DNA of 64,000 bases from contig JAUCEF010000011.1 in assembly GCA_033558025.1 (NCBI GenBank), forward strand, positions 3,100,001 to 3,164,000, given 5' to 3'. Below the pieces are notes generated by a model, which did not search any database, was not told where the DNA came from, and saw only the letters and a list, made by a program, of their open reading frames with translations. A program made the translations under genes and the position numbers. Positions 1-10,936 of the stretch are shown piece by piece (position 1 is the stretch's first letter; each line of letters starts with the position of its first letter). This stretch comes from Phytophthora sp. 'mugwort'. Lineage: Eukaryota > Oomycota > Peronosporomycetes > Peronosporales > Peronosporaceae.

Positions 1-1
1 T

Positions 2-886
2 AGTTCTGGCTCTGCATCGTCTGCAATCGGAGGACCAACACAATCGCACAATTTGCCGAATCCTCGACGGCGCAAATCCATCACGAGCCGATCACGAAGT
101 AACAGTCTCAAGAACACTTTCATTAACGTGGTAGCGCAGATGAAAGGCGGTTCTCATGACAAGGAGATCGACGAGCCGGAAGATGTTGGCTCTGCTACGC
201 TGCCGAACCCAATACGTGTAAGTGAAGGTCGACGTAATCTGTGTTTGAGCTCGCCTTCCCGCCGAGATGAACTGAAACGCGATCTTCGTCATCTCGAGTC
301 TCAACTCTCGAAGATCAACCACCAGGTCGCCATCAAAGAAGACACTGCGAAGCAGACGATGCGGCGTTTCCGGTGCTACAACTACAACCTCCCAGAAACG
401 GCGTTGCGCAATGAAAACGATACGCTTTCTCCCAGCAGTGGCAAGAAGGTTCGGCTCGGCGGTTCCAACGGCAGCAAGCCATATCCTTCTCCGAGAACCT
501 CGTCGCCACCATCGTCGTCCTCGTCGCCTGGCTCAGGTTCAACATCAATCTCAGCTGGAGTTAATTGTGAGGCGGGAGACTCGAACGAGGCAGATCCCCG
601 CAATTTTACGCCTGGAAGTTCACCATTATTGGGCACGGACAAGGTCATCTCTGGAGGGAATTACCTGAACTCTCAACCTGTGTGGGAGCGCGACGAAGAT
701 GCTCCATGCTGCAAGCGTTGCAAGAAAAAATTCAAGGCACTCCTACGCAACCGTCATCATTGCCGCTGCTGTGGCTACGTTTTCTGCGGTCGTTGCACAA
801 GTCACCGCATGAGTCTCCCGGATTTTGGCTACTATGACGTTGTTCGTGTGTGTAAAGTCTGCTACAACTCAGGCGAGGACGGATAA
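2..886 (+). CDS. FYVE zinc-finger protein, 5' end outside window
   Basis: The frame is open from base 2, so the start lies to the left of the window; 294 residues are visible, ending at TAA 884-886. The first 220 residues are low-complexity, Ser/Pro/basic, and look disordered, with a short charged helix (about residues 85-110). The last 65 residues form a complete FYVE finger: a WERD box (WxxD), four CxxC pairs, the basic RHHCRCCG core that contacts phosphatidylinositol 3-phosphate, and the VRVC strand. FYVE proteins bind PI3P on endosomes. Oomycetes have a large expanded FYVE set and the N-terminal part gives no partner domain, so its exact job is unknown. No intron is needed in the visible part. 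Confidence 0.85.
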   Translation, partial: SSGSASSAIGGPTQSHNLPNPRRRKSITSRSRSNSLKNTFINVVAQMKGGSHDKEIDEPEDVGSATLPNPIRVSEGRRNLCLSSPSRRDELKRDLRHLESQLSKINHQVAIKEDTAKQTMRRFRCYNYNLPETALRNENDTLSPSSGKKVRLGGSNGSKPYPSPRTSSPPSSSSSPGSGSTSISAGVNCEAGDSNEADPRNFTPGSSPLLGTDKVISGGNYLNSQPVWERDEDAPCCKRCKKKFKALLRNRHHCRCCGYVFCGRCTSHRMSLPDFGYYDVVRVCKVCYNSGEDG

Positions 887-1105
887 GCTTAGAAGAGGAT
901 ACTACCGGCAATATGAAGGGTGTGAGGCGACAATTTGTGCGGTAACCATTACGGAACATAATAGCAAGCATCGCTACAAGGGGATGGCCGACTCTCGCGG
1001 ATTAGACGTGATTGCGGGATAATGTTCCGAGATGAGCCATAGCGGAGTACCAATGCTGAAGCGAGCTGTGTCCTGGACTCAAGCTGGGGAACAAGAAGCT
1101 CCGTC

Positions 1106-1869
1106 CTAGACTGTACGAGAGTCACTACTGCTAGCTGGGGATACCGAATCTCGTGGTCCGTCGGATGGACGCATCGCTAGGACAAATTGCCGGTTTACAG
1201 GATTTTGATAAGCATTACGAGGCGTGAGCGCAGGTGCAAGTCGTGTCGTTTCGAGAGGGATATCTGGAAAGTCAGCGAATGGACGTCCTTGACCCGTCGA
1301 GGCATTTAGTGCTCGAGGTCTGGCTGGGCGATCTCGTATGGATAACGCTGCAACTGGTGAGCTAGCAGTAGCTGCAGGTGGGACTGGCACAATTCCAAAC
1401 GTAACGGCTAATGCACGCTTGGCTTGGAGTTTTTCGAGACGAACGGTGCGTGGCGTCATCTTGTCGAAGAGTATAGGAAATGTACCATGATACTACGAAG
1501 TGGAAGAGCGATAAGCTTACCAGATTTTATCCTGAACATACACAAAATCTGATTGGTACGTACTCGATCAGGGAAATACGATCCTGGTCCGCGGTTTGAC
1601 GCCCTGGGTTCTTCCAAAGAACCGTAGAACCTCGGCACATTGGATTTTAAGGAGGCAACAGCGTTCCCCTTTCTTTTGACTTGTGAGCCTACGTCGGTGG
1701 ACTCTTGCGGGTCGTAGAACCGCTGTACAGTAGCTGTTGGTGTCGGGTTCACGTCTCGCTCCGTACGATAGAGCGACAGAGGCTTGTACCGTTGCGCGCT
1801 GCTGGCCAAGCTGTTCCATTCATCGCGAAAGAGTGCTCCAGGCCCACGCGCAGCAGCGAGATCTGCGTG
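1106..1869 (-). CDS. PG-rich-repeat (SHIPPO/STPGR-like) protein, 5' part unresolved
   Basis: Two minus-strand exons join well: the first (1564-1869, open after a TGA at 1870-1872) ends GATCGA|GTACGT, and the second (1106-1459) begins after CGACAAG; the 104-nt intron keeps phase 0. The exons contain two PG-type motifs, RGPGALF and RGPGSYFP, each followed by aromatic/basic residues, the pattern of SHIPPO/STPGR proteins that coat flagellar doublet microtubules. The upstream coding part must come from another frame: an open stretch at 1749-2063 reads ...RTYRGPDAQLQYEPF and could be the 5' exon, joined by a short intron ending CACGCAG near 1862, or the gene may be broken there by an indel. No in-frame ATG lies in the first exon given. 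A flagellar role is inference from the motifs only. Confidence 0.42.
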
Positions 1870-2063
1870 TCATACATAGTAACGCGATTTAGTTCGATGG
1901 TAGCACAAACTACAGTGACGTCTCCGCTACCATCACGCCGATGTGTGAAGACGGTGTTGCGGAACGGTTCATACTGCAGCTGCGCGTCGGGCCCGCGGTA
2001 TGTGCGTAGCTCTATCGGCAGCAGCATCGGCTCACTAGGCTTTATTATATGTTTGGGTTGCAA

Positions 2064-3258
2064 TTCACGATAATAATTCCCAAGAATAGTTAGTGAAGCC
2101 CCTTAGAATCCCAACAAGAAGTACGAGCTCGTTGGTTGGTGCTTGTACCAGCTTTACTCAGGATGCAGTTAGAAAACTTGAAGCGAAGTCTCACAATAGC
2201 GGGGAGTATAACAGTATAAAAGCAAGAGGCATTGTATTCAACAAGCTCCGGGGTTACACCCGTGTGATACTAGAAAATCAGTCATGCAATTATTTCCAAT
2301 CCCAGACCTCAATTGAGAGCTAAGGAGGAAGATGCCTTGCCACCAACGTGTCACCAGTTTGCAGAGATCACGCAGCAGGATGCAGGCCAAAAATCGCGTT
2401 TTAACGAGAATTGCGACTGCGTAATGACTCCTGATTGCCACCATGCGGGGTGTTCCGAGATCTCTAACGTCTTCAGGTAGTCAGCATAGTGACTCGCAGT
2501 GTGAACTTCGCAGTGTGAAGGGGACGGGTGTCGACGCAGCCGCAACTCGGATCACGTGGTGCAGCCTGCGATCTTCGGTACCTTGACCAGTTGTGGTACA
2601 ACTTGTGGTGGGCAATCGTTTCGTGTGCAGCCCACCGGTACAGTAGGAGGGCAACGCCGAGGCGACAGGGAACCATGTCAACATCAGGCTGTGTGGTCTG
2701 TCGAACTGCCCGGCTCAGCAGCAGTTAATGGATGTGTGTCGTGTTGAGATCGGAGAAGGCACTTTAGTCCGACCACTCAGTTGTGACAACAATGAATCCT
2801 GTACAGTAGTAACCATAGCCGTGAGCCGGAGCTGCTTGGGAATAGACGACTAAGACGCATGAAACGGTGTCCGTGACGACGCCGCATCGAGTCACTGCGA
2901 TTGCTCCAGTACACTCGCAAGTTGCTGCAAAGAGACGAACTTCGCATGGAGAGTTCATTTAATACACAAAATCTCGTCACTTTCTACCGGTAAAGGAACG
3001 GAAGTTTAATTGAGTTTAAAACCTAGTGATTTTTGCTGGCAGTTACAGATGCGCTTTCACCAGAGTTATGAGACAAGATACTACCTGTTGATAAGACGGC
3101 TCGTGTTGGATAAGGCCCGGGACCTGCCGACGTTTGCAACACGACTCTTTTGCTGACTGATGAATGGTTTAACCACCGCCGAGAAGCTTATGGGGCTGTT
3201 TCGACGTCCCTGGACCAAGGATCTTCGCGATACTCTTCCCAACAATTTTAAATCTGGA
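2064..3258. other. Gene-free stretch
   Basis: Only short, unconvincing frames in all six readings. No repeat, tRNA or transposon motif was recognised. It presumably holds the 5' regions of the flanking genes. Confidence 0.5.
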
Positions 3259-3273
3259 TCATTTCACAATTTG
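3259..3273 (+). promoter_or_regulatory. Oomycete initiator (Inr) element
   Basis: TCATTTCACAATTTG matches the oomycete core-promoter consensus (TCAYTYYNCAWTTT type) and sits 39 bp before the ATG at 3312. It supports that start over an upstream in-frame GTG at 3303. Confidence 0.65.
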
Positions 3274-3311
3274 CGCTCCCGTCCACACTCGCAAAGTACA
3301 AAGTGATAGAA

Positions 3312-4106
3312 ATGGTACCTGGCAACGGCTCGCAGCTCTGCGCCTACGTCCCAACGAGTCCTAGCGACGCGAAAACGATTTCGATCTCCATCCGCCGCGG
3401 TAGCGACGGTCGTTCCTCGTCTATCGTGCTACCTCGAGAACATCATCTCGCGCGGCATTTGGAGCGTCTCCTGTCGAATGAAACACCATCTCAACAACAG
3501 ACGCAGACTCTCGACCAGCAACAAGCAGGTTACGACGTTGTTCGCGCATTGTCATCGGTCGTAAAGTACATTCACGCCACGAATTCGCGTCCAGACTCGT
3601 CGATCGCGGCTCTCTTCAGTTCTCTTCGTCCACCATGTGAACGCCACATTCGCACCAATCTGAGAGATCAGCAGCTAGTGGAGCAGCCACCGACAACCCG
3701 CACAAGACGTCGAACACGAAGCATCAAACACTGCAAAGTTCTTGGATGTGGCAACATTTCAGTGAGTCGAGGTTTATGTCGCGGTCATGGTGGTGGACGT
3801 CGTTGCCACTACATTGGGTGCTTAAAGAGTGCTCAAAGTCGGAGTGTGTTTTGCTGGTCACACGGTGGCGGTCATCGTTGTGAGGTCGAGAGCTGCATGC
3901 GTAGTTGCAAGTCCAAGCGCTTCTGCGCCGACCACGTATACTTGGAAGACGCCACGACACAGCCAACATCTGGGAAAGCAGTCGACTCTCTAAAAATGAT
4001 TTTAAATGACGACGACGCTGTGTCAATGCAGATACCTCGCACTACAAGTCTACCGAGTCTACAGGACGTACTGCGGAATACGCAGCAAACGTCCAGGATG
4101 TTTTAA
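3312..4106 (+). CDS. Zinc-repeat protein, WRKY19-like type (copy 1)
   Basis: 264 residues from the ATG at 3312. The centre carries three tandem Cys/His units of form C-x4-C-x9/10-C-x2-H (CKVLGC...CRGH, CHYIGC...CWSH, CEVESC...CADH) separated by GGGRR/GGGHR linkers. This arrangement is found in proteins named WRKY19-like in oomycetes and plants, although no WRKY domain is present. Upstream is a conserved SSIVLPREH..RHLERL block after a beta-like ISISI strand; the rest is Gln/Ser-rich. Nuclear DNA- or protein-binding is plausible but unproven. A second copy lies at 13038-14012 on the same strand, with the same architecture but much higher GC at third codon positions. No intron. Confidence 0.8.
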   Translation: MVPGNGSQLCAYVPTSPSDAKTISISIRRGSDGRSSSIVLPREHHLARHLERLLSNETPSQQQTQTLDQQQAGYDVVRALSSVVKYIHATNSRPDSSIAALFSSLRPPCERHIRTNLRDQQLVEQPPTTRTRRRTRSIKHCKVLGCGNISVSRGLCRGHGGGRRCHYIGCLKSAQSRSVFCWSHGGGHRCEVESCMRSCKSKRFCADHVYLEDATTQPTSGKAVDSLKMILNDDDAVSMQIPRTTSLPSLQDVLRNTQQTSRMF

Positions 4107-5388
4107 GCAGGAATTAGGGACCAGCTAGAGTTGCTGAGTTAATAAGACTGCCACGTTATGTTTAGTGATCGTTAGCTCCGTATTGGGATATAAGTGTCGT
4201 GCTAGCATTTTTGTGTGTCAGGAAGCTCTCCGGCGGTCTCGTTGCGATTCTTTACTTCCTGAAGGAGACGCAATGATGGATAGCTTAATTAATAACTTGC
4301 GATGCACCTGTAACATTAGCTGCTAGTTAATGCCGCTTAGGTCACGTTCTTCTTGGTGGCAGGGCGATGTCGGCGGTCGGAAGAGGAGGCCTGGCTCAGG
4401 CCGCCTTCGGAGCAGCGAGCGTACGCAAAGCGACAGTAGGCGCGGCAAGCTTGTCAGGTTTTTAGTCGATCGATAAATATTGCCCGTCTCACGGCGCCAA
4501 CGAAACACGCCACCACGTCAGACGAATACTGTACATGTAGCGCAGGTGGCGGCGTAGTAGAACCGCCGGAAATCTGCGACTCCAACGATGGGAGACAGCA
4601 CACAACCGCTTTTTGTCGCCGGCTTTTTGACAAACGCAGCTACCCTCATCAACTATTTTTCGAGGAATACTATTTTGGAAATAAATGTAGGAACTAACAA
4701 TGAACATGACATTCACATGTAACGTTATTCCATCATTTTCAACATGTTTACTCACAAAACTTCAACTTGGTCCTTACAAATTCCAAGTCAATCCAAAAAT
4801 AATCGTTTACTACAAACTTTTCTGTCTGCATACCGATGTTCCTGGCGCCCTCGGAGCTGCGTGTACTACAGGCCACGCTTCTACACTCATGGATCCGCCG
4901 AGCCCAGGCTTGCGCCCTTGTCATCACGGCGTAGAGTCCGGTGCTTTTTAGGCAAGCCTTTTACCAAACGATTCGGACTCGTCATGACCTACTCTTGCAG
5001 TCAGGTATATCCTCTGCGAAGTCGAATTTACCAAAGCACTATTCAACTGCTTTCTCAATACGCTACACTACGTCTTATGTCGCGGCGCTACTGTTAGTGG
5101 AAACCTCCAGTTACAATGCGACGGCTTCTTCGACTCACCCAAAGAGGTGGCGTCTGCTTTAGGCTTCCTCACATTGCCATCCTGCCCAACTAAATTCCTT
5201 TCAACACGCTCTTCGGTGGACACAGACTCGAGCTAGACACCAGACGATTTCGTACTGTACTTTCAGGAGGAGGAGACGAGCGACCTCCCAGGCGCCAGCA
5301 CGTCGTCAGCGCGTTCTCTTCGGTCGCAGAGACATCATGAATATAGTTTTCGTTGTACTGGGCATTTATCAACACATAGCAACACAAC
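4107..5388. other. Gene-free stretch
   Basis: Only short, overlapping frames that look random. Around 4340-4410 there is a patch (CTTGGTGGCAGGGCGA..., then GGCCTGGCTCAG) that resembles the region 14300-14385 downstream of the second zinc-repeat gene, possibly duplicated 3' flank. Confidence 0.4.
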
Positions 5389-6364
5389 CTACACCACACT
5401 ACGTTTTATCTTCTTGACCTTCCGACCCGCGGTATCATCGGTACAGGCTCGCGCCACATGTTCCGAGTTCCATCTTCTGCACAAAATGGCAAAACTCAAC
5501 GGCGACGGGTCTTTCGGTCGAGCACTAATCCTCTCTCTTGAATATTGCGCGTAAAAGGCTCGTCGAGCGCCATTCGACTCATTACTCGACGAATAATGCC
5601 ACACATTGGACAAGAAAAACACCACATCTCCCGCCTTCGCTCTCACCAGTTCACTCGCATGATTCTTCCAGCTCTTCCCGTCCGAGTCAGCCAATACATT
5701 CAGCGCCACGAACTGCAGTGCGCCATTTTCTCTCGTCGTATCGTCCAACGCACACCACGCCGACACATACGGACGGATTGACTCGCGGTGCACGCACATT
5801 GCGAGCTGTTCGTCGTCGTCTCGATGCCAACGGAACTCCACGTGGCTCCTTGGGGGCTTCACAACGTAGTGCTCGTTAAAGAAGAGCACATCCGTCGCCG
5901 TGTCTGACTCGTCACAAGCTGCCAGCAGTTGGGCAGCGATCGTCGGCAGCTTCTCAAAGAGCAACGACGCGAACACCTGCTGGTCGTCGACATTGACGAC
6001 GCCTTCGCTCCTCAATTCCTTGGCGCGAGCTTCCAGGTAGCAACTGGCGTCGACTCGGGCTGGATCCGTGTCTTCCATCTACAGCAGTCGTTTAGTCGGA
6101 GTTTTAAACCTATAAATACTGGATAAATGGATCCAAACGTACCGGACATTGCGCCATGACGTCCAGGACGCAGCCTAGAGCGGCGATGGACGCGGCGGAT
6201 TCACGAGCGTAGAGGCCACTGCACTCGGTCTGCAGCACGCGCAGCTCCGAGCGCGACAGGAGGTTTGGGACACAGACCCAACCGCGGGCGGCGAAGGATG
6301 CGATGAGAGGGGAAACATCGAGGGATGGAGCTGGAGAGGGTGGCGGCACGCGCTCGGTGACCAT
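5389..6364 (-). CDS. Phytanoyl-CoA dioxygenase-like Fe(II)/2-oxoglutarate enzyme
   Basis: Two exons: 6143-6364 (74 codons) and 5389-6078. The 64-nt intron opens GTACGT, has a CTAAAC branch-like site and ends CTGTAG; phase 0. The product is 303 residues. The PhyH-type metal triad is visible: H159 and D161 in FRWHRDDD, the distal histidine at about 235 in SNVWHYSS, and an arginine pair at about 246-247 (ARRAFYAQYSR) for 2-oxoglutarate. The N-terminal exon has the typical helix ...GWVCVPNLLSRSEL. No targeting signal is obvious. The family hydroxylates varied lipids and small molecules, so the substrate cannot be told. Intact reading frame. Confidence 0.82.
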
Positions 6365-6906
6365 AGTGGGGTATTGTGGAGAAATGCCTTTAAACCATTA
6401 AATCAGTTAGGAAGCGCACAAAGCTTGACTTGCAAATTGTAAGCGTATTGCTAAAGCTGCTGCCAAGAGCACGGTCGACGCTCAGCCTCCGGCAACTTAA
6501 TGCTCTGATCAGGGTGGACTCGAGCTCGACGCTGGTCTTGCTCGGTGCGCAAAGTGGCAACAGTGGGCGGGCGAAAGCTGGTCGTGCACCGAGTCTACAA
6601 TCCAATGTCTGCCGTATCGACGGTAATAAAATCGATTTCGAGATTTTATCTGTTATATATTAAAATCTTACTTAAAGAAATTTTTTTTGTATACTTGCTA
6701 CAAGAACATAACCAGCAATTTGAAACCGAGGTTGTATTTCCAGCTGAAGCTGAAGCCTCGTTGGTTCAGCGCTAATTTGTTCACAGTATTAGCCTCCGCG
6801 GTCCCGATACCCCTGCTTTTGCCTCAGTGCAGGCTGCTACAATTGTTGCACAGAGCGTTTGTATTGTCACTGGGGCTTTTGCAACCCAAAAGGCAGTGAT
6901 TGATTA
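6365..6906. other. Gene-free stretch
   Basis: Upstream region of the dioxygenase gene, AT-rich near 6650-6690. No coding segment recognised. Confidence 0.45.
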
Positions 6907-7104
6907 TGCCCATCTGGTTGCGAAAATAGCACGTCACACAATGCAAAGTGCGACGTGGAGCGCAGGAATAATGCGTGCAAGAGATGCAAGTCGATCCTGT
7001 GCGAGTTCATGGCGTTCAAGGCGGGGCACGCCTTCTTTACAGACACCCACTTTAGCCAGGAACACTGTTCGGTGTCACCCCTGAAGATGTGTGCCACTGG
7101 ATGA
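6907..7104 (+). pseudogene. Cysteine-cluster fragment, transposase-tail-like
   Basis: A 65-codon open stretch without a start codon. It begins CPSGCEN and contains a regular cluster C-x3-C-x9-C-x8-C-x2-C-x4-C (with NNACKRCKSILC at its core), then GHAFFTDTHF. This looks like the zinc-binding tail of a DDE (piggyBac-like) transposase, but the assignment is weak. The upstream reading is interrupted by stops and shifts, so it is a fragment. It abuts the Crypton relic directly. Confidence 0.35.
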
Positions 7105-7109
7105 ATTCT

Positions 7110-8844
7110 CGAGCTTTCGGCGAGCGAGAGCCTTCAGACGATACACAGCCAGTCAACGCGCGAGCATCGACGCTGGAGTAAACCAAGAAAGCAATTTCCT
7201 CCTTCATGCCGCAGCGCACGCTTCCCTGGGATCCTATTCGAAAAGAGGGTAACCCAACCCGCTTGGAGTCTGTGAACGCAGTGATCAAGAGGGTGAAGCG
7301 CAGCAAAGTTCGCCGAGAAGGAGTGCAGTCGGCTGCTAGGCTTGCAATCGAGTATGAAGAGTTCATCAACTTGCTCGAGCAAGTCAGCACTCGAAGCGAC
7401 AAGGGGGCTCTAAAGTACTCGGTTAGTGCTGCTCACCATGCAGTGGCATCTTATCGGACTCATCGATGATATGATGAAGCTGAAGTTTGATAGCCTGACA
7501 TGCAACCTCCATCACCCCGAAACTTTGATTGCCAGCTGCGCTGGTCGAAAATATTTCGGAGGAGCCCGGAGCGGATTGTCCTCGGCAGTATGGATCATCG
7601 CGTATTCCCCTTACTTAATCTAGCCGTCCACGTGGAGATGACCGGTGCCGACTCGCTCTCGGCCTACGTGTTTGGCAACCCTCAAGATGGTGACCGAATC
7701 ATTCGTCGCTTTCTGCAGGCGATATTTAATGGGTCGGATTTTCACAAGCTGCAAGCGGGCAATTTGGGCACGCACAGCTTGCGCAAGGGCGCAGCAAAGT
7801 ATGGTAGTCGCAGTGGCTTGTCGAAGACTACATCAATAGACGAGGAAGGTGGCGCATGCGAAAAAGTGTCGTTGATGTGTACATCGACAACACCCAACCG
7901 TATCCCGACGCTGTTGCCGCTGGTACATTGGCTGGACCATTGGGCCGTGCCGCTACACTGTGAAGAACGGTAGGCAAGTTGTTACGGAGAACCTACTTGT
8001 GAATCAAATTGGGGCGGTAATCACGGAAGCAATGGGCAAGGAAGTCGCGCGGCTGCTCGCGTTACCTTTGCTATGGGCTGCACTAGTGCCCCAAGGAGCG
8101 TTAGACTACGAGCTTCTACCGGCAACGCTCGAGCAGCGCACTATCCACGCATTGGTCGGTGCTGGTGGGGACACGGCGGTAAATTATGTCGAGGGCGTGC
8201 CTCTTTACGTTGTTGGTGATAGTGCCCAGCTACAGCTGATGGAGATTCGAGACTCCGCGACTAGCGGCGAAGCACTGGAAACGATCAACAGCGCGTTGGA
8301 GGCGACAGCACGCGCAAAGAGTTCGCGGCGATCCACTCTCAGTTGTTTGCTATGCAGCGTCAAAGCGCTAACGTGCTCAATGAAATGCTTCGCCTGCGTA
8401 CAGATCTCAACGTGAATGTCAAAAGGTTCTGGCGGTGCTGCTCCGTATTGCATTGCAGCCTGTAGCTCGCGTAGGCAACCTCAGCTCGCTACAGATGCCG
8501 ACAGAGATGCAGATCATGCTGCTGTTCAAGTCACCAATCGTGCGAAGCTGTCAAAGCGGCCGAAAGATCTGTACGAGCTGTGGAGAAAATATGAGTTCGG
8601 AGTTAGCAACTTGAAGCCAGCCAGAGACTTCACTGCAGCTGAGGGTGGCGCGAACAAGTTCGCATGCTCTCGGCGAAAGGTGTTCTGGGATGCTGTCACG
8701 GGTATTGCTCGCGCTGGTTTTACCAGTGATGCTGCCATTGATAAGATCTACACTGTGTATAGGAGGCAGCTTTCGGTGACAGCAATTCTTGTAGCGCTTC
8801 GCCACGACAAGCAGCGAGGTAGTAATCCTGTTCTCCGCGTGTAG
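7110..8844 (+). pseudogene. Crypton-type tyrosine recombinase relic
   Basis: One protein can be followed through about eight frame segments: a helical N-terminus (...LHAAAHASLG, then LPWDPIRKEGNPTR at 7215-7260); LLTMQWHLIG at about 7426; a segment with GTHSLRKGAAKYGSRSG (HxxR box); a frame at 7851-7965 reading RKSVVDVYIDNTQPYPDA, with the likely nucleophilic Tyr; LLALPLLWAAL; and a C-terminal GCR1_C-type DNA-binding domain (LYELWRKYEFGV...SRRKVFWDAV) at 8560-8760. YR plus GCR1_C is the Crypton layout known from fungi and oomycetes. At least six frameshifts kill it. The position where the first catalytic Arg is expected (GRIDD-like box) reads GLIDD here. Element ends were not found; Cryptons lack terminal repeats. 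Confidence 0.75.
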
Positions 8845-8931
8845 TTTAGACGAGTAGTCGACTAGTTTACGCCAGTCAAATCGCAGGTGCACACTATGCT
8901 GCACACGAGGTCGATATTTATACAGTACCGC

Positions 8932-8952
8932 ATCGCCCCTGTCCTAAGCGAA
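8932..8952 (+). repeat. Left terminal inverted repeat, 21 bp
   Basis: Starts ATCGCCCCTGTCC and ends CTAAGCGAA; exact reverse complement of 10937-10957. Confidence 0.8.
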
Positions 8953-9091
8953 GTTTCGTCCTAAGCGAATCTTAATTACGACCAATCACATCAACTTACT
9001 TTATACAGATAGAAAAAAATAAAATACCATTACGTGGAGCTAAATTTAGGCTGTGCTGCGCCACATATGCGGTCATTACTGAAATCACGCA

Positions 9092-10718
9092 ATGGGCAGA
9101 CCTCGCACTAAAGGAACCGGCAGAAAACCGAAGCGTTACACTCGAATCGCTGTCGACTACGCACATAAGCTGGAGCTACCACAGTATTTGGCCGCTGGAC
9201 ACTCTGCGAGTGAAGCCATCTCTCACTTTTACCCGGGCTGTAAAGGCAGCGGTAAGACGCGCAAACAGAAGCAGATTTCCAAATGAAAAAAGCAGGAAGA
9301 GCTCATTAAAGCGGTCTGCGAGGACGGCAAGAGTCATCTCAAAAATCTCCAGTTTAGTGGACAGGCGACGATTCTTTCAAGTGATGCGGAAGGTGCTACT
9401 GTTTTGTGGATTAATTCGAAGCGCAAGGAGGGATGCCCAGTTTCATCTCAAATGCTACGGTTCAAAGCCCTCGAAATGGCCGATGACGAAGGTCTCTCGC
9501 GTGATATCTTTACGCCATCTCATTCGTGAAGGCGCCGGTTCATGAGGAGACACAAGCTGTCAATCCGAGCCCGCACGTGCCAGGGACAAACTACACCGGA
9601 GGACGCAAAATCTGCCGGAGCAAAATTCTGTGAGGAAGTACGAGCTGCGATAGTTGAACACGAGATCAGTAACGTACAGCGCTGATCAAACCGGTAAGAT
9701 CACTGATGTTCTCTATTTCGCAGGACTAAACTAACACTTTGTGACTTTGTGCATACTGTAGCCGTGTTCCTTGAGTATTTACCTCGGCAGACCGTATCAA
9801 CCAAAGGGGTGAAGACGGTTTGGGCAAGTGCAGCGGCAAGGATAAAGAGTGAGCCACGGTAATGTTACTAGCTGACTGGAATGGAAACAAGCACACGCCG
9901 TTCGTCATTTTAAGAGCAATCTGTCACGCCACAAACACATTCAGCAACAAAACGACACAGTTCGTCACGGATTTGGTGTTCGATTGTAGAAGGAGATGTT
10001 CGGTCTTCAAGCTCTGCATGGCTGCTGTATCTATGGGAATTTTATGGCATGGTGGAACTCGCACAACTCACTGGAGTTCCTTTAGTTTCACTTTGGATTC
10101 AGGGAAAGTACTAACGAGAAAGTATTGTTGCTTTGGAGCGACTTTTCTGGGTACTGGACCCCAGAGGTTATCGGCTATGCAGCATCTATAAATGTGGTGC
10201 TGAAGAAGGTACCCCCGTGTCTCAGCCTGCGGATGTGGCATGGAATCAGCCATTTAAAAGTCGACTAAGAAGGCGCTGGTTGGACAACTTGCGTTGTCAG
10301 ATCGCTCGTCACCACGCACTGGAACGAGATCGGACAGAGGAGCGGTGTAAGCTATCAGAGCAGGTCACTACGATTGCTAGAACGAAGATTCAAGAAGCTG
10401 CCAGGGAGAAGATTGCTCGCCTACAGGAACAGGCGCCAAGTCCAGCGTTTGAGATGGCGGCTCCAAACCAAAACGAGTTGATATTACATCATGGATATGT
10501 GAAAGCTGGGAAGAGCTCAGTGCAAAGATAATCGTCAGTGGATTTGCACAGGCAGGTCTTTTGGGCGATACACGTGGTACCGAAACTGCCATTGAGTCAC
10601 CTGAAATCGACCAAATCACGGAGCTACTAGATCAACTGGATGAGCTTGGGGCTGTTGGTAAGTCTATCAGAGTGACGATGAATATGTCAGCAGTTCAGAT
10701 GATGATTTTCCTAATTAA
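9092..10718 (+). pseudogene. pogo-like DDE transposase, inactivated
   Basis: The frame starts MGRPRTKGTGRKPK at 9092 with a helix-turn-helix N-terminus, then a CENP-B-type HTH (INSKRKEGCPVSSQML). In-frame stop codons interrupt it at 9284 (TGA, after QISK) and 9527 (TGA, before RRRFMRRHKLS), and TGA 9850 follows KDKE in the next segment. A later TAG lies at 10083. The catalytic core is spread over several frames: ADQTG at about 9683 (first Asp), LLLWSDFSGYW at about 10130 (second Asp) and QPADVAWNQPFK at about 10225 (third Asp). The C-terminal acidic tail SDDEYVSSSDDDFPN ends at TAA 10716-10718. The two first TGAs stand where the family usually has Trp, and the third fits CGA to TGA; all are C-to-T/G-to-A type changes. 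Clearly non-functional. Confidence 0.75.
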
Positions 10719-10766
10719 CAATACAGCACTTTATTGATTTAATTTATAAGATATCCAAGTGTGCTT

Positions 10767-10838
10767 GGACGAGCAGTTCAAATGGCAAGAGCACCGCTTA
10801 TTGTGCGGACGGACGCGGGTTCGATTCTCGCCGCGTCC
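10767..10838 (+). tRNA. tRNA-like sequence, probable pseudogene or SINE head
   Basis: 72 nt that fold roughly as a tRNA: acceptor arms GGACGAG/CGCGTCC (six of seven pairs), D arm GTTC...GAGC, a four-pair anticodon stem CCGC/GCGG around loop TTATTGT, and a good T arm GCGGG-TTCGATT-CTCGC. One base is missing near position 26 and the anticodon reads ATT, which is not a normal cytosolic anticodon. It resembles a decayed tRNA-Asp. It lies in the 3' non-coding part of the dead pogo-like element. Confidence 0.45.
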
Positions 10839-10936
10839 TAATTCTTGGATTGGCTAAAATATACCACAAAATTTACGTTTTAGAACCTAATCTTGTGATT
10901 GTGAATAACCCTATTAAAATGCTGTGTACATTGCAG

